Of a stretch of DNA of 64,000 nucleotides, positions 41,080 through 51,696 are shown piece by piece; positions within the stretch are counted from its first letter, which is position 1; each line of letters starts with the position of its first letter. The position numbers and the translations under genes are program-made. Below the pieces are notes generated by a model that saw only the letters and a list, made by a program, of their open reading frames with translations, made no database searches and was not told the origin of the DNA. The stretch is taken from positions 3,596,001 to 3,660,000 of the forward strand of contig NC_088938.1 in assembly GCF_033473495.1 (NCBI RefSeq), read 5' to 3'. The stretch is from Cercospora beticola. Its lineage: Eukaryota; Ascomycota; Dothideomycetes; Mycosphaerellales; Mycosphaerellaceae.

Positions 41080-43780
41080 AGCATTTTCTGTTTCAATGTA
41101 CAAAAGTTATGGGCGACGTCGCCTCTAAAAGTGTGGGCTGCTACAAAGATGTGCGGGCTACCTAGAGTTATGTGCCGCCCTCGGCCACGTTAGCCCGCAC
41201 TCGTGCACTTCTGTCCGCACTCTCCCGCACTCGCTAGCACATAATTTTGAGGCGTATTGAGATTGTTTGCCGGTCTACCTTCGGATTTGCGGGTTATAGT
41301 AAAGATGTGCGGACTACTACATGCTCTGGCCCTAAGCGCTACAGTAGCTCGCACTCGCGCAGTCCTGCCCGCACTTACGCATTTATGCCCGCACTCTTCC
41401 GCACTTACTAGCACATGATTTTCAAACGGCTTGAAGCTCTTTGCCGGATCGTTTTCGGATTTGCGGGTTACAGTAGTAGCATATTAACCCGCACTCACGC
41501 AGTCTTGCCCGCACTCTTCGGCACTTGCTAGCACACGATTATAGGACGTATTAAAGCTGTTTGCCGGGCTGCATTCGGATTTGCGAGGTGCAGGGAAGAT
41601 GTGCGGACGTACGCCTGTTTTCTGCAGCCGAAGGCATGTTAGCCCGCACTTATGCAATCTTGCGGGCACTCTCCCGCACTTTCTAGCACATAATCTTAAG
41701 ACGCGTTAGAACGGTTTGCCGGGTTGCGTCTTGTTTTGCGGGCCAAAAGTGTGAAGTGCCGGCGTCTTGGGCCATGTTGCGGCATGCTATTCCGCACTCG
41801 CGCAATCTTGGCCGCACTTTTCCGCACTTCCCAGCATATGATTCTAAGGCGTGTTATAACGGTTTGCCGGGTCGCGTCTTGTTTTGCGGGCCAAAAGTGT
41901 AAAGTGCCGGCGTCTTAGGCCATGTTGCGGCATGCTATTCCGCACTCGCGCAATCTTGGCCGCACTTTTCCGCACTTCCCAGCACATGATTCTGAGGCGT
42001 GTTACAACGGTTTGCCGGGTCGCGTCTTGTTTTGCGGGCCAAAAGTGTGAAGTGCCGGCGTCTTGGGCCATGTTGCGGCATGCCATACCGCACTAGAGAA
42101 CGCTTGGACGATTCCTCCAGCACTTGCTACTATATGTCTCTAAGTTAGATATAAGTACCTTCCTAGGTCGACTGTAAGTTTGCTAGCTACATAAGACATA
42201 TGCGGTCCTGCTAGGCGAATTTGTAGCCTGCGAGCCCGCACTCGCGTACCCTCGCATACTAACCCCCGCACTTTCAGCATATAATTGTAGGTTACACTAA
42301 AGTGTTTTGCCGGGTTGCATTTGGCTTTGCCGGGTGTCTGGCGGAAGTGCTGCCCTCTGATCGATTTTGCAGCTTACCGACCCGCACTCGCATACAGTTG
42401 CTCAGAGCTCCCCGCACTTCTTAGTAGATGCTTTTCAGATGCGTATATTCATTTGGCAGGGCTCTATGTGTGTTTGCCGGGTGTCTAACAGAAGTGCGGA
42501 CAGCTGCTGCTAGCCCTCTCTGCAGCACATCGACCCGCATTCACGCAGCACTGCTCCAAACCACCCGCACTCGCTAGCAAAACATTTTGACACCTATAGA
42601 AGTTGTTTGCCGGGTCTCATTTCAGTTTGCCAGCGGTCTTGCTATAGTGCGGGAAGGCTGCACGTATTTCAGGCACCTGGCCTGCACACATGCAAAATCG
42701 CTCCTTAAGCATTGCCTTTTACGCGGTTCGCTCCTCAAATATTGCCCTTTACAAAAGGAAGTCTCGAAGCGTTCTCGAGGAGAGCGCGGGATCGGGCTTA
42801 TGTACGCTAGTTGCGTAGCAGATCTGCGGCACAGCGAAGGCTAAGTAGCGTCCGAAGTGGGTGCACATATCTCTTCCGCAGACACGCAAACCTGCACCGA
42901 ATCATCCGCACTTCTTGCAGGCACGTAACAGAGCTGCAAAGTTTTGTTTGCCGTGCCGGACTTATGTTTGCTAACGTTTGCGGGCGTCTGCGGAGGGAGC
43001 AGCTAGAAACCCCATACGGCAGCCGCAGATACGCAATCCTGTAACAAACCACCTGCACTTCCTGCTAGTACGTAAGAGAGTCGTATAAAGATGTTTGCCG
43101 GGTCGGACTTGCGTTTGCCGACTTGTGCGGGCATATGCGGACGAGGTAGCTGACCTAGGGGGACGAGACCACGTCCGCACTTACGCAAACCTACACCGAA
43201 CCACCCGCACTTCTTCAGAGTACATAACAAGGTTACGGAGAGCTGTTTGCCGGGTCGGGTTTGCGTTTGCCGAGTTGTGCTAGCATGTGCGGACGTGCTA
43301 GCTACAAAGTGGTTAGTTGGTACCGCACTCGTGTATGCACATCCGCAAACATGTCCAAACCACCGCACGATCCTCTTAAGGGATTAGCCAAACGGATTCG
43401 GGTGCAGGTTGGATAGTGCGGGGCATATTAACCAAGTGCGGAGCCCTATATGGCTACCTACGTTAAACAAATGGCCGGCAAACACGATGCACGCTACAGC
43501 GACACTCTAGAACCGCAGGGCATCGTTAGAACGACGTTCTGAGCTAAGCCCGAGACTGCTAGCGTGTGGGGTCGCGATAGTAGTGTGTTTGAAAATGCAA
43601 ACCGCAAATTTGCAGACTAGCTAATTGGCGCCGCACCGCACTCAGCCAAATTGACCCCAAACCACCCGCACTCTCGGCGTAGAGGTCGTTAGTACCGGCT
43701 AATAGATTGCCGGGATATGCTTCTGGTTTGCGGTGCACGTTTGCAATGTGCCGGTGGTAGAGGGCGGCGGTAAACACGCG
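41080..43780 (+). repeat. Array of diverged ~148-bp tandem repeats
   Basis: A unit containing CCGCACT..GCA, CCGCACTT..TAGCACATGATT, GTTTGCCGGGT, TTTGCGGG and TGCGG words recurs about 15-17 times. The three best copies are spaced exactly 148 bp: TTGCCGGG at 41716, 41864 and 42012, and GTCTT(G/A)GGCCATGTTGCGG at 41764, 41912 and 42060. Later copies lie at 42947, 43095 and 43244 (148 and 149 bp). Copies between and beyond are more diverged with variable spacing (127-175 bp). It is GC-rich with no RIP texture, unlike the island next to it. Open frames in it come from the repeat, not from genes. Confidence 0.85.
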
Positions 43781-43899
43781 GAACAATAGAGACGACGACG
43801 TTGAAGGCAGCATGGCCCGCATATCTCGCAAATACATTATCTAGTCCGCCTTTTAAGATCTGCATATGTGAAAATGTGCTTTAGTGCGTTGTGCTATTG

Positions 43900-45050
43900 T
43901 GCGGTGGTCGAGTAGCTAGAAAGCTCGAATGCGGACTCGCCGCATTCTAGTGCGCTTCGACGAAACTATACTAAACTCGAACAAAAACATCTTTAGACAG
44001 TTCAGAACGTTGCGCGGGGATTTGCCTAGAAGTGCGGGTGCTTTATAGAGTCTGCGGAGCAGTCTTTGCTAGATCCTGAGAGTTTACTACATTGGGAAAG
44101 TCAAAGCTTCTTCTACTCCGTAGCAAGGCAGGCACTACTATAGCAGAGGAAGCTCGAGCCAAGGCTAGATGAAGCTTTAACACGGCTTGCACGACAACAA
44201 TTTGTAGCAGAGTAAAGAGGTCTATTAGAGGCAGAGGAGTCAAACTGAGAGTATTGTTGTCTTAGCGAGTCTTGACTAGCACGAGGCGCAAGACTGTGTT
44301 ATAACAGAGGAAGAGACTGCAAGTAAGAGCAATTACAGGCCTACTAGAATGTAAAGACGCGATACTGCGAAAATACCAAATTTCGAAGGTATGGTTTCGA
44401 AAATGCAGAATAGCGAAACCGCAAAAGATGCAAATGGGCAATCGCGAGAGCAAGATCTAGACAGTAAGTAGTGTATTTCGAATCGCGAGGTTGCACAACC
44501 GCATTGTCCAGATTGCAATTCACAAAACCGCAAAATCTCAAAATCTTATTAAGATCTCCAAATCTGTAGAATCGCAGAGTAGTTGAAATCGTAGGACATG
44601 TTAGGAAAAACGTACCTGGGACGAGAAGCGCAAGTACAAAGAACCTTCGAGATTGCAGGAATAGTAGAAGTACAGTTTTAAAAAGTTCCAAAAAAGGGAA
44701 AATTGCAAAAAGCTTTAAGTAGGCAGATTATACGCGCTAAACAATAGCAGTTCAAAAGATATTGTTCAAGGGGCTTTACGTAGACAGATTGCACACGTTT
44801 GGATACGGATATTCGTCCGTTGAATACCCGTATTATTTGAAGACGAGGCATAATTATACTAACACTTCGTCGTTCCGACTTCTTTAATAGTCCTCGGGTA
44901 GTTAGACAAGGGTTAGTTAGACGAAGCTCGCACTCTTATGCAGAAACAGATCTAGACAAGGTTAAACTCCAAATTTACAAGCCTGTGAATATGCACTGCT
45001 ACTAACGGAGCAGCCTACGCCTAAAGTTGCGATCTGTACGCTTGAGAGGA
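43900..45050. repeat. A-rich stretch with short degenerate repeats
   Basis: From about 44350 to 44720 short phrases such as CGAAA.TGCA, ACCGCAAAA and AATCGC..GAG recur irregularly. At 44710-44800 a ~70-bp unit is duplicated (GCTTTAAGTAGGCAGATTATACGCG against GCTTTACGTAGACAGATTGCACACG, read as two 25-base stretches with gaps omitted). No gene seen. It joins the repeat array to the P450 fragment. Confidence 0.4.
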
Positions 45051-45055
45051 TTGGA

Positions 45056-45538
45056 TGTTTAACGATAGAGTCTATATAGCAGCTAAAGTATCTTCAGGCT
45101 GTGCTGAAAGAGGGCCTGCGTATGTACCCTCCAGTTCCGACCGCCCTCCCACGAATTATCCCCAAAGGCGGAACCATCATCGAAGGGGAATTAGTCCCAG
45201 AAGGTACCGTTGTCGGCGTGCATCAGATGGCAATCCATCGCTCCGAAGCTCTTTTCTACAAGGCAAATGAGTTCCGACCTGAGCGCTGGCTGGGCGAAGA
45301 TCCAGCATATCAGAACGACTGCCTCGCGAGCATCGAACCTTTCTCCACGGGTCCACGAAATTGCATAGGCAAGAATCTCGCCTGGCATGAAATGCGATTG
45401 ATCTTGGCGACGACTTTGTACAATTTCGATTTGCATCTTTGTGAGGAGAGTGAAGGCTGGGAAAAGCAAAAGGTCTACACGTTTTGGGAAAAGATTCCGC
45501 TCTGGGTCACATTGACTCCGGCGCAGCAGGAAGAGTAA
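45056..45538 (+). pseudogene. C-terminal fragment of a cytochrome P450
   Basis: Only the last ~150 residues of a P450 remain: YLQAVLKEGLRMYPPVPTAL with the K-helix ExxR (EGLR at 45110-45121), VGVHQMAIHRSEALF, the PERW motif, and the heme-cysteine loop FSTGPRNCIGKNLA, ending VTLTPAQQEE. Family-like sequence (LTIES, QLKYLQ) can be traced upstream to about 45056 but contains a TAG at 45077-45079. The N-terminal two-thirds (membrane anchor, I-helix) is absent; the sequence upstream is repeat DNA. A functional oxygenase cannot be made from this. It is probably the remains of a gene cut by the repeat-driven rearrangement to its left. Confidence 0.85.
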
Positions 45539-46478
45539 CATAAATGGAGGTTCGTCCCACATTATCGAAGAACAAATAAACGATGACACTACGATATGTT
45601 TCAACACGGCAAGATCCCGACAGATTGATTTACTTCTGAGAATGCGCCACAGCTTGGAACGCAAGACCAGCAAGAATGAATACAAGAACATTTGGAAGGA
45701 CACTGATTCGTCATAGAACGTCAAGCGAGATAACAAGCAAAATGCCTAAACAGCTTGTCTTAAACGCCCAGGAACATGTTTGCTCACAAGCTTTCTTGAT
45801 CTGCTGAAGCACGGCCCTAATGTTACAGATCCAGAGACGATACTTGAAACGACCACCCGTGGGCCTGTCACCCTCGCCTAGATCGTCGCAATCGACACAT
45901 TTCTGAAGTGCTCGGCTATTGACATGGACATCAACAGAGCCACCCATCGCCAAGTCACATGGACGCAAAATGCACCAAGGAGAAATCACACCCGAAGGTA
46001 CAAATACATTGTACTTTTCGATGCAAGGCAAACAAGAAACCGAACACTGAAACGAGAGACCCCGATTTGTCCGAAGATTAGCCTAAGTGCTTCACACTCG
46101 AAACACTGGACCGTGCAATATAAAGGAGACTCCAAATATTCCGTGCACCCGGTGTATGTAAAAGCGAGGGAATCATGCCGTTTTCCGTCGTGTCTGGCTA
46201 GCAATATGAACGACTCCAGAAAGGCCTCCAATCGTCATCGGCCTCCGCGCCTGGTTTGGAAAGAGTTGCGTTGCTTACCCTCAAATTCTCTAAACGACCT
46301 TGATCACAAGGCGCAAGGAGGCGCATCTAGATTCGTCCAATATGACTGAACATGTCGATCTCCGTGCAGCGTCGTGGAGGGGCGGGGAACACGTGGCGAG
46401 GACTATAGAAGAGGATGTCTTGTCCCAGATTTCCAAGCATTTCTCTGACAATTGTGCTTCTGTTTCCAAGTCGTAACC
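45539..46478. other. Intergenic, 0.9 kb, with promoter of the GH12 gene
   Basis: No gene recognised; short frames overlap in conflicting phases. A GACTATAGAAGAGG stretch near 46400 could be a weak core promoter about 75 bp before the GH12 start. Confidence 0.45.
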
Positions 46479-47366
46479 ATGCTCTTCAAGACATCATCTT
46501 TGCTGTTGGCATGCCTTGCCGGCTCAGCGCTGGCCTCACCCACACCTACCAAATCGATTGTCGAACGCGCTGATCTCTGCGGACAATGGGACAGTGTCCA
46601 GACAGGCACCTACACAGTCTACAATAACCTCTGGGGCGCCTCGGGAGTAGCAGGTAGTCAATGCTTTGGCGTTGACAAGGTCAGCGGGACAAACATTGCC
46701 TGGCACGCCACGTAAGAGTTGCCCGCTGTTCTCATACCTTGATCTGTCCTAACATCCTCTCAGCTGGACATGGGCTCGCGGCTCCGGCGGTGTGAAGACC
46801 TACCCCAATGCAGTCGTCAACTATACTCCAAATAAGCTCTCAACGCTCAAGACCATGAAGTCGAACTGGAGCTGGAGTTACTCAGGCAGCAACTTGGTGG
46901 CGAACGTGGCATACGACCTCTTCACTTCGTCTTCTCCCACAGCGACCAACGAATACGAGATTATGATCTGGTTGGCAGCGTATGGTGGTGCAGGACCTAT
47001 CTCTGCAAGCTACGTAAGTCGACACCAAACCACATACTCACCTCTCTTGCCTCAGTGGCTGACGTCCTCATCACACAGGGCGCCGACGGCAATCCAGTCC
47101 CAATCGCCACAGTGACTCTCGCTGGAAAAAGCTGGAAATTGTACAAAGGCTCCAACGGCGTCAATCAAGTCTTCTCTTTCTTACCAGCAGACGGAAAGAT
47201 CATCAGCAGCTTCAGCGGCGACATCGTTGAGTTCGTCAAGTACCTGACATCGAAGCAAGGTCTGCCGACTTCGCAGTACTTGATCAGCTCCGGTGCGGGC
47301 ACGGAACCGACCGAGGGAAGCAATGCTAAGTTTACGACGTCCAGCTACAGCCTTGTCATTACCTAG
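46479..47366 (+). CDS. Secreted GH12 endoglucanase / xyloglucanase
   Basis: Three exons (46479-46711, 46764-47013, 47079-47366) join in frame to 256 residues. The signal peptide is MLFKTSSLLLACLAGSALA. The jelly-roll domain starts with LCGQWDSVQTGTYTVYNNLW and has GSQCFGVD, WTWARGSGGVKTYPN, and the nucleophile Glu in ATNEYEIMIWLAAYGG. After the second intron come ADGNPVPIATVTLAGKSWKL and the acid/base Glu in SGDIVEFVKYLTS. Family members cut beta-1,4-glucan or xyloglucan of plant walls. The length is typical, there is no cellulose-binding module, and catalytic residues are present. This points to plant-associated growth of the host. Confidence 0.93.
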
Positions 47367-47618
47367 ATAGGTTTGGGAAGAGCTGTGGAGGCGAAATGTG
47401 GTAGCTGGCTACTGCAATAACGAGATATGCCTTGAACGATTTGGTTGACTCGGATTGCTCCTCCGGACTTGCACAATCTGATCGATTGTCCTTCGTTATC
47501 AGGTCTGGAATGGCGTTCCGTGTTCGTTTTCGCCGCACAGATGGAGTGACCGACTTTGTGATCTTGTCGTTGTCCATGCATGTCCACACGGAAGAACCAG
47601 ACCACAGTTTCCGTATGC

Positions 47619-48563
47619 TCACTCCTCATCCGAAGAGCTGTCCACATCCTTCGCCCTCTTCCTCTTATCTCCAGCCCCCAACCTCTCCCTCCTCTGCCTC
47701 TCCATCTCCTTCTGCATTTCACCCTGCGTCTTCGGCTTTTCGTTTGCGCCGCCATCTCCACCACCACCCTTCATTCGAAACACATAACTCCTCGCCTCTC
47801 TATCCTCCCCCTTCCACCCACCACCGCCAACCAAATTCCCCAGCGTCCTCACATGTTCGTACCCCGGATACGCCTCAGCCAAGAACTTAAAACTCCTCAC
47901 AACCTCCAACCCCGCATGTCTCGCCAAATCCCTCACGTTCCACAACGTATACGGCTCACCCTCAAACAATGTCACCACAATCGTCCCCTTCTCCTCCTCA
48001 TTACTCCCACTCACAACCAACAACCCCTGCGCCGTCTGGAAAAACTTCACAAGTAATTCCTGATTGAACCGCACCTGTCGATTCACATCTGTACTCTTCC
48101 CCCCCACATGCGGAAAATTGAACAATATGACATTGAATTTCCCATCTTCGGCCACAGCTTTCGATAACTGCTTGTTCTTATCCAATTTCGTAGCGTCGAC
48201 GCTGTACAACACCTTTTGCCCTTCTTCTTCCAGATACTGGACATGCGATTCAGCTTGCGGTTTGTACTTCTCGAAAAGCTCTTCCTGAGAATCGTAGCAT
48301 GTCGCAGTGATATCGCAACAGCCGTGTTCGGCAACGATGGAGCGGGAGAAAGAAAAATCGCCTTCGCCGATCAGGAGGATGCGATCTTCAGCGAGGAATG
48401 GAATCGTGGGCTGCTGATGCTGCTGGGAGGCTTTGGCCGGTTTGGCGGATTGGTGCTTCGCGGAGGATTTTGATTTCGCGACATCTTTGCGCTGCGGCGG
48501 TCGCGCAGGTTTGCGATGCTCGGCGTGGTTGGTGTGGATCTTGCGTTTCTTGTTCTTTGCCAT
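47619..48563 (-). CDS. BMT5: 25S rRNA (uridine-N3)-methyltransferase Bmt5-like
   Basis: Single frame of 314 codons from the ATG at 48563. The Lys/Arg-rich N-terminus (MAKNKKRKIHTNHAEHRKPA) looks nucleolar. The DUF2431 Rossmann methyltransferase domain follows: DRILLIGEGDFSFSRSIVAE (SAM loop), ATCYDSQEELFEKY, VLYSVDATKLDKNK, the conserved FNVILFNFPHVGGKSTD, and the downstream VRFNQELLVKFFQTAQGLL and EGEPYTLWNVRDLARHAGLEV. The tail is acidic/basic. Yeast Bmt5 methylates N3 of uridine 2634 of 25S rRNA. In-frame sequence upstream of 48563 lacks conservation cues and was left out. Confidence 0.92.
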   Translation of the reverse strand: MAKNKKRKIHTNHAEHRKPARPPQRKDVAKSKSSAKHQSAKPAKASQQHQQPTIPFLAEDRILLIGEGDFSFSRSIVAEHGCCDITATCYDSQEELFEKYKPQAESHVQYLEEEGQKVLYSVDATKLDKNKQLSKAVAEDGKFNVILFNFPHVGGKSTDVNRQVRFNQELLVKFFQTAQGLLVVSGSNEEEKGTIVVTLFEGEPYTLWNVRDLARHAGLEVVRSFKFLAEAYPGYEHVRTLGNLVGGGGWKGEDREARSYVFRMKGGGGDGGANEKPKTQGEMQKEMERQRRERLGAGDKRKRAKDVDSSSDEE

Positions 48564-49034
48564 GAGAGGCAAGGATGTATGTTCTTTCAGCCCATCGTGG
48601 TGTGTGTAGAGACTGCAAGAGACAAGATGGCAGGTGCATTTGCTGCTGTTCGGATGCGGAGGCTTGGCATTTCCAACCACGAGCCGAAGCCGATATGGCT
48701 CGATGGGCGTAGCAACACACGCGAGAGGGGCATGAAAAGGTATAGAAAGAGTTGAAACGAAGATGAGAATTGACCATCGTGTTTCCTCTGTCACTTTCAT
48801 CTTCATCAACACATTACGCCCTCTAAATACACTCCGTGGATGTGTATAGTACAATCCCCACTTGCCCCAATTCACACTCAGAGATGTCTCACACCAGAAG
48901 AAGAGCAAAGCCCCGCTTGCTAACGCCCCGTATGCCGCTTGTACATGCATGTTGAATTCGCTCTGACGCCACGAAGGAGGTGCAGTCTCTTCCCTCCCCC
49001 TACTCAAACATCAAGAATGAAATGGAAAGCTCCC
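48564..49034. other. Intergenic, 5' flank of BMT5 and 3' flank of the SPX gene
   Basis: About 470 bp with no coding signal apart from an in-frame extension of BMT5 that I judge untranslated. Confidence 0.5.
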
Positions 49035-51696
49035 TCAACCTAGCATGGACGCCAGTAAACCCCCAGAGGCCAGTACATTCACAATCAGCACAACGATGCT
49101 GACCGCCCAGGCACCGAGTGAAGGCGGTGCTTCTGTAGAGCCCACATTGCCGCGTCGTAACACGTTCATAAAGCCTAAAAGCACGAAACCCAGGCCGCAG
49201 ACCATGGAGAACAGAACACCAACATGAACCTCCCTGATGAACTTGTGGCGCCCAGTGGTGCGAAGTATGTATGCCATGACGAGCATGGCAAGAGAGGCCA
49301 CGTAGCAAAGGATGCTAAACTGCGGCAAGAAGGATAGGCTCGCTGAGCGAATGCTCATAGGGCCCGCAAAGGTGCCAAAATTCGATGTGGGTCCAAAATG
49401 GTTTCGCGGGGTGGGAGAATCAGAGTCTTCATCTGAAGACTCGTCATCGTCGAGATGAGGCGTGCCTGGTATGGAGAGTAGCGCATCCTCCTCTGGCCGC
49501 TTTTTCCTCTTGAAGACATCTGCGATCCTCTCAAAGAAGCGATCGAAGGGGTTCTTCTCATTCGGATCGATGTAGATGTAGTACGCATCACCGTCACCGC
49601 CTTCTTCAGGATCGTCATACTCGTTCCAGTATTTCTGTGTTGGCATTTGTGCTTGAGGATATTTTCTGCGCTTCTTCTTGTTGAAAGACTTCAGCGGAGG
49701 TGATTCGAGCTGGCTTGCCAATTCGTTCGATGTCTCCACCGCTGTAACGCTGTCTAGCGTACCAGGACTCGAAGCGCTGTTGGCTGACGGTGCACCTGAG
49801 GCGTCGGTTCCACCTTGTGTGCTGGGACGCTTGCGCATGGCTGGTGGCGGTAATTTTCGGATGTCTTGCGATAGCAATGGCAGCCAAAACGGTGCAGGAA
49901 TGTGGTCAGATTGGTGGGTCTGCCAGACTGCATGATATTCCAGAGAGAAGCCTCGCACCCGCTCCACCAGGTAGCTCCTATCGAGGACAGTCAAAAGCTC
50001 TGACTTGGGCTGCCCCTCCTGCCTTACTGTCAGCAAAGCGAAAGGGAACGTGGTCTTCGCTCCTTCTTGCACAGAATCCCCGGTCGTCTCCAATATGATG
50101 CCACTGTCCAGCGTGGCCATGACCAAGCCGTTAGCATTGTCATCCAGACCAATCAGACGAGATCGAGAGCATGAGTATCGGAATAGTGGCTTGGTGTTGT
50201 TCTTGAGCAGCTCGTCTCGCAGCTCCTCCACTCTCTCTGCTGTATCAACTTCTTCCTGCTCCGTTGAGAAGTCGGCTCTTGCGTTGAAGAAGTCGCAGAT
50301 GTGCTTCTTCTTGAGGTATGCACTCTTAGTACTGCCCGACCGAGACAGAAGGCATGCAAGCGCATCCTCGTCGGTTGTCCATCGCACAGCCGCTTTGACT
50401 CTTTGTGGACAGCTGCCCGCTGCATGTTCCCGATCATCCACTGTGAGGCTACTCTGCTCTTTTGCGAATCGCTCGAGGTTATCGGCTACAAGCATGTGGT
50501 AATCGGGATCGCTGGAGCTTACGCCTGCCAGGGTCGGTGTTCTAGGTGCGGAGGAGATCGGAGTCGCTATCGAGTTCTGTCGGCTTCGGGAGAGGTGAAA
50601 TCTAGCATGCTGAAGCAGCAGCATCTGCAATTCGACGATGCTCTCGGGATGTACGAAGTAACTGGCCACAGTTCCATACTGTCCCAAAGGCACAGTAGCA
50701 ATGCTCGTGTCAAAAAAGACCTTTGAGTCGCGATTGACAGCCTCTTGCAGCTTGGCGATCACTGACGATGCCTCCTTCGCATCCGCCTTTTTGCCGCCCG
50801 CCGCTTGTTGGACCTGACTGTCGTACAGAGTCCGTATGCTATGCCGTGTGCCCGAATATTCGTCCAAGAGGTAGCCCAGATCGAGCTTGGTGAAGCTCTT
50901 TGGGTCATCCAGGATCTCCTCTCGGAAGCGATCCTCCAGCTCCGCAGAGCCAGTCCATTTCTTGTACTTCTTGAGCAACTTTCGAAATGCCGTCCTCTGC
51001 GTCGCGATGAATCTGGCCAGAGACTTGATCTCCTCCCCAGCTTTGACTACATCGTTCTCCAGTCGTCCGTATCGTTCGAGGCGGCTGACGGGTATTCGGT
51101 GGTCGGCTACAGGCGCTTGTCGCACTGCCAGTGCTCGAAGTTGCTTTTTGGAGTGTTCTGATGCATCGTCAGCTCTGTGTAACCTGTGCTGTCCGGTGCA
51201 TTGCAGATGGGCCGCTATCCGGTGCGGAATCGAGACAGCCGGAAATAAGTGGGGATCGGCGCTCAACGCTGCAGTTGCGACAGGATCACGAAGCTTCCGT
51301 CATACAGAGAAAGTTGGGAAATTTCCAGCTGAAACAGGGCATTGAACTCACCAAGACGGCGCTGGATTTCACCTGCTTTGCTCTTAACAAAAAGATCGAT
51401 GCGTTGGTGTTGGTCCTGCAGGATGTGGAAGAGGGCGTTTTCGAACTCGGCCAGCTTGTCCTCGCCTCGCCCGGGGACGGAGATTGTCTTGCCCTTCCCC
51501 GGGGTGGTGTGCTCCTTGATGAAGTGTTTGATATCGTCGTAGTCTATGTTGTCTGCAGAGGTGCTGCGGTTAGCCGAGGCGAGAGATGGACAATGCCATT
51601 GGAGCAGCAGGAATGCGCCGGAGTGAATAGGAAGGGCAACTCACGATGCGCCCAGGCAGGAATGGATCGCTGCCGCAGCGTCTCGCCATACTTCAT
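49035..51696 (-). CDS. SPX-domain protein of the VTC family (Vtc5-like)
   Basis: Three exons (51696-51645, 51552-51352, 51157-49035) join in frame to 791 residues. The start MKYGETLRQRSIPAWAHHNI with YDDIKHFIKEHT is the canonical SPX N-terminus; SPX helices continue through VKAGEEIKSLARFIATQR, FRKLLKKYKKWTGS and KLDLGYLLDEY. The basic surface binds inositol pyrophosphates as a phosphate sensor. The centre is a VTC-like tunnel-domain relative (EELRDELLKNNTKPLFRYSC), but the basic catalytic residues of the Vtc4 polymerase are not obvious. The C-terminus has three membrane spans (FSILCYVASLAMLVMAYIL and two more) as in the DUF202-type VTC anchor. It probably acts at the vacuole membrane in polyphosphate control. 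The antisense strand has a long false frame (51131-52510). Confidence 0.85.

Noticed and set aside
41080..43780. CRISPR-like array
   Set aside because: Units are ~148 bp, diverged throughout with no constant repeat/variable spacer pattern, no cas genes, and the host is a fungus.
41190..43840. Many 60-120-codon frames in the satellite region
   Set aside because: They track the 148-bp repeat unit, lie on both strands and repeat the same words.
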